A DNA stretch of 13,629 nucleotides, from NCBI GenBank assembly GCA_036003885.1, contig DASYSA010000339.1, forward strand, positions 1-13,629, written 5' to 3'. This stretch comes from DASYSA01 sp036003885 (GTDB lineage: Bacteria > Acidobacteriota > Blastocatellia > UBA7656). Every line of letters starts with the position of its first letter. The stretch's first letter is position 1. The notes below the pieces were generated by a model. The model made no database searches. It saw only the letters and a list, made by a program, of their open reading frames with translations, and was not told the DNA's origin. This document shows positions 1-6,822 of the stretch, in pieces. The position numbers and the translations under genes were made by a program.

Positions 1-1310
1 GACCGATCCGTGCAGCATGGAGCAATGTACTCGTGCGTTATCGGCAGATACTCGGGCATCGGGTTCGGCAGAAGCGCGATGCGGCAGCGGCAAACGGAAA
101 GCGCGGCGCCCAGTTCATTGACGATCGCCTGCAACACCGCATCCGAGTCCAGAGAGCGGTGAACGGCCGAGTTGATCTTGCTGATAAGCGCTTCTCGCCG
201 CGCAGATTCTCCGGCCTCGCGATATAGCTCAGCCTGATAGAGCGCGACTGCCGTCTGCTCCGTAACCAACCGTATCAGACCAATCTCTTCTTCTGAGAAC
301 TCCCGAGCCCGGTCAAACTGCTCCAAAGCCAGCACTGCGACTGTCTGCCCGTTATACGCAACCGGGGCGAAAGCCATCGCGCGCACGCCGAGCCGCACGC
401 CTATTGCCTTCACTATAGGATGGCCTTCGTTTGTATCGGGGATCGCGACTATTTCGCCGGCCAGCAATTGGCCGAGCAAGGGCGCGCTTTGTATGTCCAA
501 CCTGGAGCCGAGCAGACTTGGGACAAGGACGCTTTCGCGGTATTCGGCGCGCACTCTCAGCGCGGTTGTCAGGCGGCGATCGTTGGGTCTGGCGTCTCGG
601 TCCGGCTGCATGTAAATCACTGCGCGGGTGACGCCGAGATTGACACCAATTCCGTCGACGGCAAACGAAAGCAAGGCATCGACGCCAACCGCAGTCCTGA
701 TGGCCGTGAGCAACCTGTTGGTCAACGCTTCGCGATCCGCGGCGCTCCTGGCTCTTTCGTTCGAATGTGTTTGGTAGATCAACTGGCTCAGGCAGGAGCC
801 TACAGCGCGAGCGCAGTGCTTCTCACTGTCGGACCAATATCGCGGTTTGTCCCGGTAGAGGATCAGGGCCCCGATAACCCGCGAATCCAGAATGATCGGC
901 GCGGTCAGAATCGAACTGATAGAAGGCGCGGGGGTCGACTCACCTAGTGCGTGCAGCAACAGAGCTCCTATCCGGGAGTTTCCATTCAGATCGGAGATCT
1001 CGCTCAGATCAGAGCAGTCTTGAATGCCGCGGCCGATCTCACCATCGACCAGATCGAGTCTCTCTTGCACGGCCGCGACAATTTTCGCTGAGCAGTAGGT
1101 CGCTGCAACCCTGACCGCATTGTCGGTACTGAGCACTACAGAACAACGGGCTGCACCAAGCGCGCGGCCCAGTTCCCGGGCCCCGGTTGCAAGGCCGGCG
1201 GTGAGATTGCTCGGGGAGCGCAGGCACTGCCCAATCTGGTCGACGAGAGCCCAGTACTCGGATTGGTTATCGCGGCGAAGAATCCTTTTGCTGAGGAGTG
1301 AGAGCTTCAT
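1..1310 (-). CDS. Multi-GAF-domain sensor protein, partial (C-terminus beyond window)
   Basis: The minus strand is open without a stop from an ATG at 1308-1310 to the window edge, giving 436 visible residues. Three GAF-type segments can be seen: about 35-180, about 209-360 and the beginning of a third from about 388. The second ends in the typical FSEEEIGLIRLVTEQTAVAL pattern, and the third begins with the usual VHRSLDSDAVLQAIVNELG linker and helix. GAF domains bind small ligands or act as dimerisation modules in cytoplasmic signalling proteins; no signal peptide or membrane segment is visible. The output domain (histidine kinase, GGDEF, SpoIIE or other) lies outside the window, so the class is unknown. 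The gene follows the HD-GYP regulator on the same strand after 124 bp that hold a heptamer inverted repeat. No clear Shine-Dalgarno precedes the ATG, so a TTG two codons upstream is possible. The GAF assignment is from sequence pattern; the sensor role is inferred. Confidence 0.8.
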   Translation of the reverse strand, partial: MKLSLLSKRILRRDNQSEYWALVDQIGQCLRSPSNLTAGLATGARELGRALGAARCSVVLSTDNAVRVAATYCSAKIVAAVQERLDLVDGEIGRGIQDCSDLSEISDLNGNSRIGALLLHALGESTPAPSISSILTAPIILDSRVIGALILYRDKPRYWSDSEKHCARAVGSCLSQLIYQTHSNERARSAADREALTNRLLTAIRTAVGVDALLSFAVDGIGVNLGVTRAVIYMQPDRDARPNDRRLTTALRVRAEYRESVLVPSLLGSRLDIQSAPLLGQLLAGEIVAIPDTNEGHPIVKAIGVRLGVRAMAFAPVAYNGQTVAVLALEQFDRAREFSEEEIGLIRLVTEQTAVALYQAELYREAGESARREALISKINSAVHRSLDSDAVLQAIVNELGAALSVCRCRIALLPNPMPEYLPITHEYIAPCCTDR

Positions 1311-1330
1311 GATCAAGCGAGTAACTGTCC

Positions 1331-1433
1331 GTGGTCAGTTGTCCGTTGTCCGTTGTCAGTGGTCGGTCATTCCTGATGACGACTTGACAACGAGAACCAA
1401 ACAACGGACAGCGGACAACGGGCAACTGACAAC
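1331..1433. repeat. Heptamer inverted-repeat element 1 (GTCMGTT type)
   Basis: The left arm (1334-1357) is made of heptamers GTCAGTT, GTCCGTT, GTCCGTT and then degenerate copies to about 1369. The right arm (1407-1430) is its reverse complement at 22 of 24 positions. Both mismatches put T opposite G, so they would be G-U pairs in plus-strand RNA but A-C mismatches in the minus-strand transcript of the flanking genes. The spacer is about 49 bp. The element fills the gap between the HD-GYP gene, whose stop codon starts 5 bp beyond the right arm, and the multi-GAF gene. It may act as a 3'-end hairpin; no T-run follows it. Confidence 0.85.
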
Positions 1434-1434
1434 C

Positions 1435-2664
1435 TCATCTCACATCAATCTCTCCGACGACCGACTCGATCTTCACCTGGTTGCCGGATAGTGTAAGGGC
1501 GGAGTAGCGAAGCTTTCGGCCGGTAGCATCGTCCTCCAGGATGAGGCCGGGTTCGGCCGCAAGAGCCCTTATCTGTTGCCAGACGTCGAGTGGAACCGAA
1601 GTGAAGGCACTTACGACTTGCGGGTCGAAGTGGCTGCCCGAACACCGAATCATCTCATCGGCTGCGGCCTCAAATGGGAGAGCGGCGCGATACGGCCTGT
1701 CCGAAGTCATCGCGTCGACCGCATCAGCCACGGCGAAAATCCGGGCGCCCAGACATATGGTTTCACCGGTTACACCGGCCGGATATCCGCTGCCGTCGTA
1801 GCGTTCGTGATGCTCTGCGACGATCTGGGTCGCTCCCTGAAGAAAGTCGATGCCCCGCAGTATCTCGGCGCCGTAGTCAACGTGACGCCGCATATGAGCC
1901 CACTCCTCCTCGCTAAGCGCGCCGCGTTTGAGCAGGATTGCATCCGGCACGCCAATCTTGCCTATGTCGTGCAGCAGCGCTCCGTGTTCGAGGGTGATCA
2001 GATCGCGGCCGGCCAGACCGAGTTGTTTGCCCAATCCAATGCAGTAGGCCACAACTCGATCCGAATGGCCCCTTGTCTCGACGTCGCGCGCTTCAAGGGC
2101 TGCGGCAAGCGCCCTGAGAGTGGCTCGATAGTTGAGATATAGCTTCTCCAGCGTCGTGTTGAGATTGTCATTGGCGAGGCTCAATTCAGTGGTCCGCACG
2201 CTGACCAGATCCTGAAGGTGCTGCTCGTACTGCTGATTCGACTTGAGCAACGCGCTGTGTCGCAGAGCCCGTTCGACTGCGGTCTCGACGTCCGACAGAT
2301 TGAACGGCTTGGTAACGTAGTCGAAGGCGCCCCGTCTCATCGCCTCGATGGCGCTCTGTATGTTGAGGTTTCCCGATATGAGCACTACAACGGTCTCGAG
2401 CTTCAAGCGGGTGATCTCGTACAGGAGCTCCAGGCCGCTCATCGCGGGCATCATTATGTCGGAGAGCACGAGATCGTAGGTCACCTCTTGCATATAGTCG
2501 AGAGCCTCACGAGCGCTGGTTGCCGTTTTGCAGAGATGACGTTCAGAGAGCAGCGACGACAGCACCGAAAGCACCTTCGGGTCGTCATCGATTATGAGAA
2601 TCCTCGCTGCTCCGTTTGAATGCCGGGTGGGCGGTGTGCCGATCAGTTCAATCATTGAGCGCAT
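1435..2664 (-). CDS. Response regulator with HD-GYP cyclic-di-GMP phosphodiesterase output
   Basis: This two-domain cytoplasmic regulator is 409 residues long from the chosen ATG. The receiver domain (about 20-140) shows the acidic pair in IIDDD, the phospho-acceptor D69 in LSDIMMP and K119 in VTKPF. A coiled linker (about 140-185) leads to an HD-GYP domain with H200 in RGHSDRV, the HD pair H232-D233 in LLHDIGKIG, the HMRRH histidines and HHERYDGSGYP at 285-295. These are the metal-binding and GYP residues of phosphodiesterases that hydrolyse c-di-GMP to pGpG or GMP, so it looks catalytically complete. The frame is open up to a TTG at 2796, but the extra 44 residues look unconserved and lack a ribosome site. 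The ATG at 2662-2664 has GGTGGA just upstream; an ATG at 2653-2655 is also possible. A roughly 60-residue tail after HD-GYP matches no domain I recognise. It lies between the FHA/DUF3616 gene and the multi-GAF gene on the same strand. Confidence 0.93.
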   Translation of the reverse strand: MRSMIELIGTPPTRHSNGAARILIIDDDPKVLSVLSSLLSERHLCKTATSAREALDYMQEVTYDLVLSDIMMPAMSGLELLYEITRLKLETVVVLISGNLNIQSAIEAMRRGAFDYVTKPFNLSDVETAVERALRHSALLKSNQQYEQHLQDLVSVRTTELSLANDNLNTTLEKLYLNYRATLRALAAALEARDVETRGHSDRVVAYCIGLGKQLGLAGRDLITLEHGALLHDIGKIGVPDAILLKRGALSEEEWAHMRRHVDYGAEILRGIDFLQGATQIVAEHHERYDGSGYPAGVTGETICLGARIFAVADAVDAMTSDRPYRAALPFEAAADEMIRCSGSHFDPQVVSAFTSVPLDVWQQIRALAAEPGLILEDDATGRKLRYSALTLSGNQVKIESVVGEIDVR

Positions 2665-2827
2665 TCCACCAGTCAGTCTGGTTTGTGGCCGCTTCCAGGA
2701 GGACACCTGCTCGTCAACAAAGATACGGACAGAGCGATCCCCTGCCTCTTGAGCAAGGGGCGTTGGTGCATCCTGAAAAAGCAACCTGGAACCCAAGTTA
2801 CATCTGATCTAAAAGGGGGTCCGCGCG

Positions 2828-2856
2828 ATAGTAGTACAGGGTCAGGAGCTTTGCAA
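2828..2856 (-). promoter_or_regulatory. Candidate sigma-70 promoter of the HD-GYP gene
   Basis: On the minus strand TTGCAA (2851-2856) and TACTAT (2828-2833) are separated by exactly 17 bp. Each matches four of six consensus bases. The predicted transcript would start near 2821, about 157 nt before the chosen ATG and 25 nt before the TTG at 2796. The site lies downstream of repeat element 2, so the HD-GYP gene could be transcribed independently of the FHA gene. Confidence 0.45.
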
Positions 2857-2875
2857 TAGTATTTTTCTTACCAAA

Positions 2876-2991
2876 GAATAGGATCTAGGATTGGGATCTA
2901 GGATTTAGGATCTAGGATTTAGGATCTAGAGCGTTCAATTCGGGCTTCAGGACCCAAACAGTCCCTAGATCCTAAATCCTAAATCCTATTC
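2876..2991. repeat. Heptamer inverted-repeat element 2 (GGATYTA type)
   Basis: The left arm (2876-2930) consists of GAATA followed by seven tandem units GGATCTA or GGATTTA, one of them shortened to 6 bp. The right arm (2965-2991) is the reverse complement of GAATA plus three units. The inner 22 bp pair at 21 positions (2908-2929 with 2965-2986). The spacer is 35 bp. Both arms end in the same GAATAGGAT, and in the right arm the TAG of that word is the stop codon of the FHA/DUF3616 gene, so the element starts inside the coding end. Confidence 0.9.
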
Positions 2992-5628
2992 CGAATAATC
3001 GAGTTTGAGGTAGCTGTCGGCATCACCGACTATGAAGATGAACCCGCCGTTACTGGGACCAATGTGAGTCACACCCTCCGGCTTCATACTCCTGTCCAGA
3101 ATAGTCTCCTTGCGAGGCTCTGATTCGGCCTTGGATTGGTCGAGATCGCCGTTCCACTCCCAGAGGGTGAAGTCTTCTCTCGTACCGTGCTCAGGCGCAC
3201 CCGCGATGATCAAGAAGGATTTCAATCTTCCGTCGTACTGAATGTCTCGTATGCCGAGACCGCCGAGCAACAGTTTGATAGTTGAACCGGCCAGCTGAAG
3301 ATTATCAACTGTGAACGGACCCCGGATGTCACGTAGCTTGACCGGCACCAATAGGGCCGCTTGGCCGGGGACCGGTGAGCGAAGGCCCAGCAGCAGCCTG
3401 GCCCGTTCCGGGTTGGGGTCCCACGCAATGCCTTCGATGTTCAGTCCTCCCTCCGCCTCTTTCTTGGTACCCATGCCCTCAAGCTCAGGCACGTTCTCAA
3501 TCAGGAAACGACGCAAATCGGTGATGGCTTCCGCGCTTCCCCGGAGGGCGCCAGCAGCCGGGTCGAAGACAAATCTCACCAGCGAGTTTCCCTCCCCGGA
3601 TTTGGGATCTGACTGCGAACCCATGACGTAGAAGTAGTTACCGTCGAATGTGATCCCTTCAGGATCGTCAACGCGGACACCAAGATCTATCTCTTTGATC
3701 TGGCCCTTCTGTTTACCCGAGCTGTCAACATGCATCCAGAGAACACGACCAGGTTTGTTGTCGTCCACAAACAGAATGCTGTCGGTTCCCGGGATCTCCG
3801 CCGCACCTGACGCCTCAAAGGACCCGCCACTGAATAGAGTACCGGCCAGGGGCGCATCTATTTTAAGTTTGGCTTTTCCCTTCGAGTTTGTATCGATATG
3901 CGGCTTGTTTGAAGTGCTTGGCCGAGTCAGGTAGAGGGTCAGTGCAACAGTGGCCGCAACACTCAAGATGGGGCCGAGAATCTGTGCGGCGGCTCTTATG
4001 TATGCTGCGCGTACGCGTTCGTCCTTACCCTTCTTCTTCTTCTTCTTTTTCTTCTCGGCATCGGATTCAGCTGCCTCCTGCAGCGGGGCGGGGGCGGATG
4101 CGTCGGGTGTTCCCTTCGCAGACGAATCTTCGGGTACCGCTTCAGGTTGCTTATTAACGACCTGTTCCACCTGATCGGTTCTCTGAGCACCCTCCGCAGC
4201 GTCGGCCCGATTGGCAACGGCCGCGCGCTTGCGGACCTCCTCCAGCGTCTCAGAGGAGAGGGTTGCTGTCACATTTTCCTTTGTCTCTCCCGGATTGCGG
4301 AACGTCAACACGGTCTGGCCGAGTTGGATGGCGTCCCCATGCCGGAGCGTGTGAGCGCGGTCGCCGAGGCGTTCACCGTTCACGAACGTTCCATTGCGGC
4401 TACCGAGATCCACAATACCGTAACCACCCTCGCGTGCGAGTATTACCGCATGAGTATTGCTTACGGTTTGATCGGCAAGAACGACATCGTTGTGCGGCGC
4501 CTTGCCCATTTCGATCTCTTTCTTGGCTACCGGGTATTCGAGCTTCTCACCGGACGGGAGTACCCCTATGAGTCTGGGCCCGTAATGCCGATCAATTTGG
4601 CTATCGATCTCGGATGCGGTTGCCAGCCGTATCGCGGGCGTCTTGCCTGTCTTGCGCTTCGCCGCCGCGATTCCAGCAGTGTCGGTCGGATCAGCAACAG
4701 CCAATACGAGGTTGTCGCCGGCGATACCGACTGGAAATACTCGGTGCTCACGCGCAAGTGTGGACGGAAACTTCGCCGCGAGGGCTTCCTCGATTTGCGT
4801 TGTGCTCAGGTCGATGACTTCAATCCGGAAAACGCGGCTCATCAAGTCGCGAAGGCTCTTTTCGTCGGTAGCGCGCTCTTCGATGAGCGCGCGATAGAGA
4901 GTGCGGCCTTTCAGTCCCGGTCCGCTCAAGCGTTCCACCTCAGCGGTGGCGACCAGTCCCTGAGCGATAATGGCTCGCGCCAGGGATTCTTCAGTGAGCG
5001 GCGGGGGCTCCTGAGGCACCTCTTCCGGCAGCAAGTCGGTCTTATCAAAAGCTGCCGTCTCGCTGTGGCCGGTCAGACGAAAGGTGAGCTTCGAAAGTCC
5101 CAACCCGATCACGTCACCGTGCCGGAGCGGTCGCGGCTCCAATATCCGGTCGCCGTTCAGGTAGGTGCCATTGCGACTGCCGAGGTCGCTTACCGTGTAG
5201 TTGCCGTTCTCATTGCGAATCAGAGCGTGAGTAGTTGAAACGGACGAGTCCGCAATCATGATGTCGTTGCGCGGATTCTTCCCCAACTGGGTTTCAACGC
5301 GGGTGATTTCGCGGTCGAACAGATCTCCTGTTGGAAGCAGGATCCTCAGAGTGGCTTGTTGTGGGGTGGCGGAAGAAGGCTTCAGCGCATCGGAGGTGAT
5401 GTCCAGAGGATCCACGACCGGGATCGGCCCCTTGGGAGTAGTCGCTTCACTTTCCGGGGGAGAGGTCCCGGGAACGTTCTTGCTCGGGGGGAGCGGCTGA
5501 GATCCGGCCTCCCTTATCGTAATACCCTGTGAATTGTAGAAAGCGCGCAGATCCTGACCGCAGCGATAGCAGAACTGCTGCCCCTCGCGAGCAACTGGCG
5601 ACTTACATTCAGGGCATTCAGTCATCAT
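2986..5628 (-). CDS. Membrane-anchored zinc ribbon / FHA / MshEN-like / FHA protein with C-terminal DUF3616
   Basis: This 880-residue protein has an unusual domain order. Residues 5-23 form a zinc ribbon (C5, C8, C20, C23). FHA domain 1 (about 93-187) has VSTTH and SRNGTYLNG, and FHA domain 2 (about 352-445) has VSNTH and SRNGTFVNG. Between them, about 213-350, lies a GspE_N/MshEN-like segment. A Glu/Ala/Lys-rich linker ends in eight lysines (526-533), followed by one transmembrane helix (about 545-567). The remaining part (about 600-870) resembles DUF3616, a propeller-like family, with EGITFDG, NIEGIAWDP and LLLGLRSP. FHA domains bind phosphothreonine peptides, so the cytoplasmic half probably reads Ser/Thr kinase signals, while the positive-inside rule puts DUF3616 outside the membrane. 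Both FHA domains carry Lys where the phosphate-contacting Arg usually sits (GKNPRND, GKAPHND). Start at ATG 5628, AAGGA 12 nt upstream; a second ATG follows at once. The overall function is not known. Confidence 0.85.
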   Translation of the reverse strand: MMTECPECKSPVAREGQQFCYRCGQDLRAFYNSQGITIREAGSQPLPPSKNVPGTSPPESEATTPKGPIPVVDPLDITSDALKPSSATPQQATLRILLPTGDLFDREITRVETQLGKNPRNDIMIADSSVSTTHALIRNENGNYTVSDLGSRNGTYLNGDRILEPRPLRHGDVIGLGLSKLTFRLTGHSETAAFDKTDLLPEEVPQEPPPLTEESLARAIIAQGLVATAEVERLSGPGLKGRTLYRALIEERATDEKSLRDLMSRVFRIEVIDLSTTQIEEALAAKFPSTLAREHRVFPVGIAGDNLVLAVADPTDTAGIAAAKRKTGKTPAIRLATASEIDSQIDRHYGPRLIGVLPSGEKLEYPVAKKEIEMGKAPHNDVVLADQTVSNTHAVILAREGGYGIVDLGSRNGTFVNGERLGDRAHTLRHGDAIQLGQTVLTFRNPGETKENVTATLSSETLEEVRKRAAVANRADAAEGAQRTDQVEQVVNKQPEAVPEDSSAKGTPDASAPAPLQEAAESDAEKKKKKKKKGKDERVRAAYIRAAAQILGPILSVAATVALTLYLTRPSTSNKPHIDTNSKGKAKLKIDAPLAGTLFSGGSFEASGAAEIPGTDSILFVDDNKPGRVLWMHVDSSGKQKGQIKEIDLGVRVDDPEGITFDGNYFYVMGSQSDPKSGEGNSLVRFVFDPAAGALRGSAEAITDLRRFLIENVPELEGMGTKKEAEGGLNIEGIAWDPNPERARLLLGLRSPVPGQAALLVPVKLRDIRGPFTVDNLQLAGSTIKLLLGGLGIRDIQYDGRLKSFLIIAGAPEHGTREDFTLWEWNGDLDQSKAESEPRKETILDRSMKPEGVTHIGPSNGGFIFIVGDADSYLKLDYSE

Positions 5629-5699
5629 AGGGATGTTATTTCCTTTGGGAGCTAAACAATGCCCTCAACCGTTTCCCAAATTCTGATCATTAATGTGAA

Positions 5700-5783
5700 T
5701 CATTTTGAATCGCTGAATTCGACTTCTTCCAGCAGCAAACCTCGTTCCCGACTATCGCCTTTTACCCAACGGGCCGAGGCCAT
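5700..5783 (-). other. Possible 27-residue upstream ORF in the leader of the FHA gene
   Basis: If the promoter at 5795-5823 is used, the FHA mRNA has a leader of about 160 nt. An ATG at 5781-5783, only about 5 nt from the predicted start, opens a 27-codon frame ending at 5700. The peptide is charged (ending LLLEEVEFSDSK) and has no ribosome site, so it would be translated as a leaderless message if at all. No known family is recognised; it could be chance. Confidence 0.2.
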
Positions 5784-5794
5784 CTGTAACGCCG

Positions 5795-5823
5795 AGTATA
5801 GCGGCGCGATTCGCCAAACGCAA
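5795..5823 (-). promoter_or_regulatory. Candidate sigma-70 promoter of the FHA/DUF3616 gene
   Basis: On the minus strand TATACT (5795-5800, five of six matches to TATAAT) lies 17 bp downstream of TTGCGT (5818-5823, which keeps the TTG). Transcription would begin near 5788. It faces away from the tatA promoter; the two -35 hexamers are separated by 21 bp, so a regulator binding between them could affect both. Confidence 0.5.
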
Positions 5824-5844
5824 GAAAGCGCTCGACTTTTATGT

Positions 5845-5873
5845 TTGACAGCGGTGTGCGTGAGGTCTAGAAT
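5845..5873 (+). promoter_or_regulatory. Strong sigma-70 promoter of tatA
   Basis: A perfect -35 hexamer TTGACA (5845-5850) is followed after exactly 17 bp by TAGAAT (5868-5873). The transcript would begin near 5880, leaving a leader of about 30 nt that contains AAGGAG (5897-5902) upstream of the tatA ATG. This is the best promoter match in the window. Confidence 0.75.
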
Positions 5874-5910
5874 CAACTCAGTCAACTCAGCGCCACAAGG
5901 AGTGTTTTAA

Positions 5911-6123
5911 ATGGGCTCATTAGGTACGACAGAGATTCTAATAATACTGGTCATAGTGATCATACTGTTCGGGGCCCGTCGTATACCGGATCTGGCCAAA
6001 GGACTCGGCGAGGGCATTCGCAACTTCAAGTCCGGCATTCGCGGCGACGAAGCTCGAGAGATCGAGGAACGCAAGCGGCAGGAAGAAACCCAGCGAAGGG
6101 AAGAGAGCCACAGGTCGATCTGA
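5911..6123 (+). CDS. tatA: Twin-arginine translocase subunit TatA/TatE
   Basis: This 70-residue protein has the family layout: a short periplasmic N-terminus with polar E8, one transmembrane helix (about 9-21), then the hinge and amphipathic helix FGARRIPDLAKGLGEGIRNFK, and a highly charged Glu/Arg/Lys tail. TatA oligomerises at the inner membrane and, with TatC, forms the pore for folded proteins with twin-arginine signals. The ATG is preceded by AAGGAG at 8 bp and a strong promoter. It stands alone; no tatB or tatC is in the window. TatA and TatE cannot be separated from sequence alone. The stop codon is followed by about 65 bp of plain sequence and then repeat element 3, which lies between tatA and the convergent DUF2203 gene. 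Confidence 0.95.
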   Translation: MGSLGTTEILIILVIVIILFGARRIPDLAKGLGEGIRNFKSGIRGDEAREIEERKRQEETQRREESHRSI

Positions 6124-6189
6124 CGATCAAAGCGCTTCCCTCGTATCGCGTCGGTAGTATCTCCAGGAACTCCCACCTGCTTTGTAATT

Positions 6190-6343
6190 GGTCATTTGTC
6201 CGTTGTCATTTGTCCGTGGTCCGTTGTCGGCGGTCCGTGGTTCATTCTCTGTGAACACTCGTCCGTGGTCGGTCGGCCGTTTTTCAAAGAGAACCCTGGA
6301 ATGCCAAAACTGAGCCACGGACCACGGACAAATGACAAATGAC
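6190..6343. repeat. Heptamer inverted-repeat element 3 (GTCCGTT/GTCATTT type)
   Basis: The left arm (6190-6245) is a run of heptamers GTCATTT, GTCCGTT, GTCATTT, GTCCGTG, GTCCGTT and degenerate copies. The right arm (6312-6343) is the same repeat inverted. The segments 6205-6224 and 6317-6336 are perfect 20-bp reverse complements. More copies (GTCCGTG GTCGGTC) lie inside the spacer at 6261-6274. The right arm runs directly into the DUF2203 stop codon at 6343-6345. The element sits between convergent genes, a position where it could end transcription from both sides. It belongs to the same sequence family as element 1. Confidence 0.88.
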
Positions 6344-6744
6344 TACTCTTCAGTGAGCGGTTGGCGGCCGGCGAAGCCTGAATCAATCTCATGCCACCAG
6401 TTTATTTCATCCTCATCCGGCTTCCAGCAGAGATAGACAATGCGGCCCTCGCGTTCGTGGGGAAAGTCGACAAGGCCGTTGCGGAAATCCTTTACGTGCA
6501 CGCCCAGCAACTGCACGCGTTGTACCGCATCGGTAAATTCGATCAGGTTTGACAGGTAGACAGGGCCAAATGCGCTCCCGCCGTTGTTCTCGGCATTCTC
6601 TCTGGCCAGGTCTATCTCGGCGCGAAGATCCGCAAGGACTTCACGCTTTGCAAGCACCCGCGCCAGCAGCCTGCGCAGTTTGGGTATGAGGCTGCGAGCT
6701 TCGCTGAGCGTGAATGTGTGCAATTCTTCTTGCTCGTTATACAT
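6343..6744 (-). CDS. DUF2203 family protein
   Basis: This cytoplasmic protein is 133 residues long. It begins with FTLSEARSLIPKLRRLL, continues as a charged helical segment (about 25-55), and ends with the family's conserved block: LLGVHVKDFRNGLVDFPHEREGR, then YLCWKPDEDEINWWHE and GFAGRQPL, which I recognise as DUF2203. No biochemical role is established for the family. The longest frame starts at a TTG at 6804, but the ATG at 6742-6744 has GAGAAAG upstream and puts the conserved FTLSEA near the N-terminus, as is usual. It lies 78 bp after the GH3 stop on the same strand and is probably co-transcribed. Its stop codon abuts repeat element 3. Confidence 0.88.
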   Translation of the reverse strand: MYNEQEELHTFTLSEARSLIPKLRRLLARVLAKREVLADLRAEIDLARENAENNGGSAFGPVYLSNLIEFTDAVQRVQLLGVHVKDFRNGLVDFPHEREGRIVYLCWKPDEDEINWWHEIDSGFAGRQPLTEE

Positions 6745-6822
6745 TAGAGTCTTTCTCAAATTGAGTCCGAACTGAATGCTGCACGATTGGTCGGAACGGG
6801 TCAAGCTCGGACGCCGGCGGAT

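Noticed and set aside
420..947. Plus-strand open frame of 175 residues
   Set aside because: It is opposite the multi-GAF gene, whose domains are recognisable; the plus frame has no family signature and no ribosome site.
4147..5238. Plus-strand open frame of 363 residues
   Set aside because: It is antisense to the FHA/MshEN region; the real protein has clear FHA motifs, while this frame shows none and arises from high-GC codon use.
6258..6285. GC-rich stretch followed by T5 after tatA as a terminator
   Set aside because: No stable stem of useful length could be drawn directly before the T-run; the longer inverted arms of element 3 are the better candidate.
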